Shown one piece after another: positions 63,434 to 64,000 of a DNA stretch of 64,000 nucleotides. A model generated the notes under the pieces. The model was given only the letters and a program-made list of their open reading frames with translations. It was not told where the DNA came from and searched no databases. Origin of the DNA: Streptomyces sp. NBC_00708 (GTDB taxonomy: Bacteria; Actinomycetota; Actinomycetes; Streptomycetales; Streptomycetaceae). Each line of letters starts with the position of its first letter. Positions within the stretch are counted from its first letter, which is position 1. Made by a program: the position numbers and the translations under genes. The DNA lies in assembly GCA_036226585.1 (NCBI GenBank), contig CP108997.1, positions 248,001-312,000 on the forward strand, read 5' to 3'.

Positions 63434-64000
63434 GCACGGTGGACCGGGGCGCCGGGCCCCACTCCGCGCTGTTGCTGCTCTCGGCGGCGTCCGGGGCGGC
63501 GGACGCGTTCGTGTTCATCTGTGTGGGCCAGGTCTTCGCCGGGGTGATGACCGGGAACCTGGTGCTGCTCGGCGCTTCGGCCGCCGGGGCGGGCGAGGAG
63601 GGGGTGGCACTGCGGGTGGTCACCGCGCTGCTCTCGTACGGCTGCGGGGTGGCCGGCGCCGCGCTGGTGGGTGAGCGGATGTGGCGGCGGGTGCCGGTGA
63701 TACTGCTGGCCGAGGTGGCGCTGCTCGCGGCGGGGGCGGCTCTGTGGGCGGCCGGGCTGGTCACATCGGACGCGGACCGGCTGGGGCTGCTGGTGCTGAT
63801 GGGGCTCGCGATGGGCATCCAGGGGCGGGTGCGGGCCACGCCCACGAACTACTTCACCGGGACCCTGACCTCGCTCGTCGGCCGACTGGCCGTGGGGGCG
63901 TGGCGCGGCGGCGACGGCTGGGTCGCCGGGCGGCTGGCCGCCGTGGTGGCGGGCGCCGCGCTCGCCGCGCTGACCGTGCGGCTCCGGCCCGAGGCCGGTG
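63430..64000 (+). CDS. YoaK/DUF1275-family membrane protein (truncated by window edge)
   Basis: 190 residues visible, with several membrane helices: LLLLSAASGAADAFVFICVGQVFAGVMTGNLVLLG, GLLVLMGLAMGIQGRVRATP and TNYFTGTLTSLVGRLAVGA, the usual blocks of the DUF1275 family (described here only by their positions, residues 13-48 and 115-150). GTG 63430 overlaps the photolyase stop. The 3' end is beyond 64000. Confidence 0.85.
   Translation, partial: MSTVDRGAGPHSALLLLSAASGAADAFVFICVGQVFAGVMTGNLVLLGASAAGAGEEGVALRVVTALLSYGCGVAGAALVGERMWRRVPVILLAEVALLAAGAALWAAGLVTSDADRLGLLVLMGLAMGIQGRVRATPTNYFTGTLTSLVGRLAVGAWRGGDGWVAGRLAAVVAGAALAALTVRLRPEAG

Noticed and set aside
1-64000. Search for tRNA, rRNA, CRISPR arrays, insertion sequences and phage genes
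   Set aside because: I saw no cloverleaf, direct-repeat array, transposase or integrase signature. A by-eye search may miss a degenerate tRNA or small RNA.

Overview
The window is chromosomal DNA of a Streptomyces-like actinomycete. Evidence: very high GC with strong third-position G/C bias, GTG starts with GGAGG-type ribosome sites, frequent 4-bp GTGA gene overlaps, a gvpOAFGYZJLSK gas-vesicle operon in the streptomycete order, an MbtH/NRPS locus, and rare TTA (bldA-type) codons.

Layout. (1) 1-20700: part of a nonribosomal peptide synthetase (NRPS) locus, all on the minus strand. An mbtH-like gene is followed by an unusual 52-bp inverted repeat, then a 4768-residue NRPS (C-A-T-C-A-T-C-A-T-C-A-T-E) and a translationally coupled second NRPS (C-A-T-C-A...) that runs off the left edge. 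At least six modules are visible. By eye, the adenylation-domain pocket codes fall into only three classes (a-b-a-b-a-c). The first NRPS carries a TTA codon at residue 55. (2) 20701-28189: miscellaneous genes: RNA 2',3'-cyclic phosphodiesterase, hemerythrin-like protein, FAD oxidoreductase with a Rieske domain, FemX-type peptidyltransferase, and a TetR-MFS efflux pair whose start lies in a symmetric operator. (3) 28315-33690: complete gas-vesicle operon. (4) 33834-37903: general-stress genes: Asp23/Gls24 protein, SigB/SigF-type sigma factor, flavodoxin-like reductase, PRC-barrel protein and PP2C phosphatase. (5) 37925-41307: CocE-type hydrolase with an ATP-grasp ligase. (6) 41356-47072: an ECF41-type sigma factor divergent from a small membrane protein, with two mirror-image candidate promoters, then DUF488, a TUDOR-like small protein, family-5 uracil-DNA glycosylase, a two-domain VOC protein, and an unrecognised protein with three Cys/His repeats. 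(7) 47170-64000: mostly single-gene housekeeping, stress and envelope functions: lipoproteins, GNAT, aldo/keto reductase, TerD-like protein, acyltransferase 3, GlxA regulator with an isochorismatase-fold hydrolase, DUF families, VanZ, SDR and photolyase, ending in a truncated YoaK-type membrane protein.

How the parts fit. The NRPS genes and mbtH form one biosynthetic unit that continues to the left; no thioesterase, transporter or tailoring enzyme of it is visible here. Much of the rest reads as a stress-adaptation region. I saw no tRNA, rRNA, CRISPR array, insertion sequence or phage gene. Domain calls and pocket codes were made by eye from translations, not by database search.
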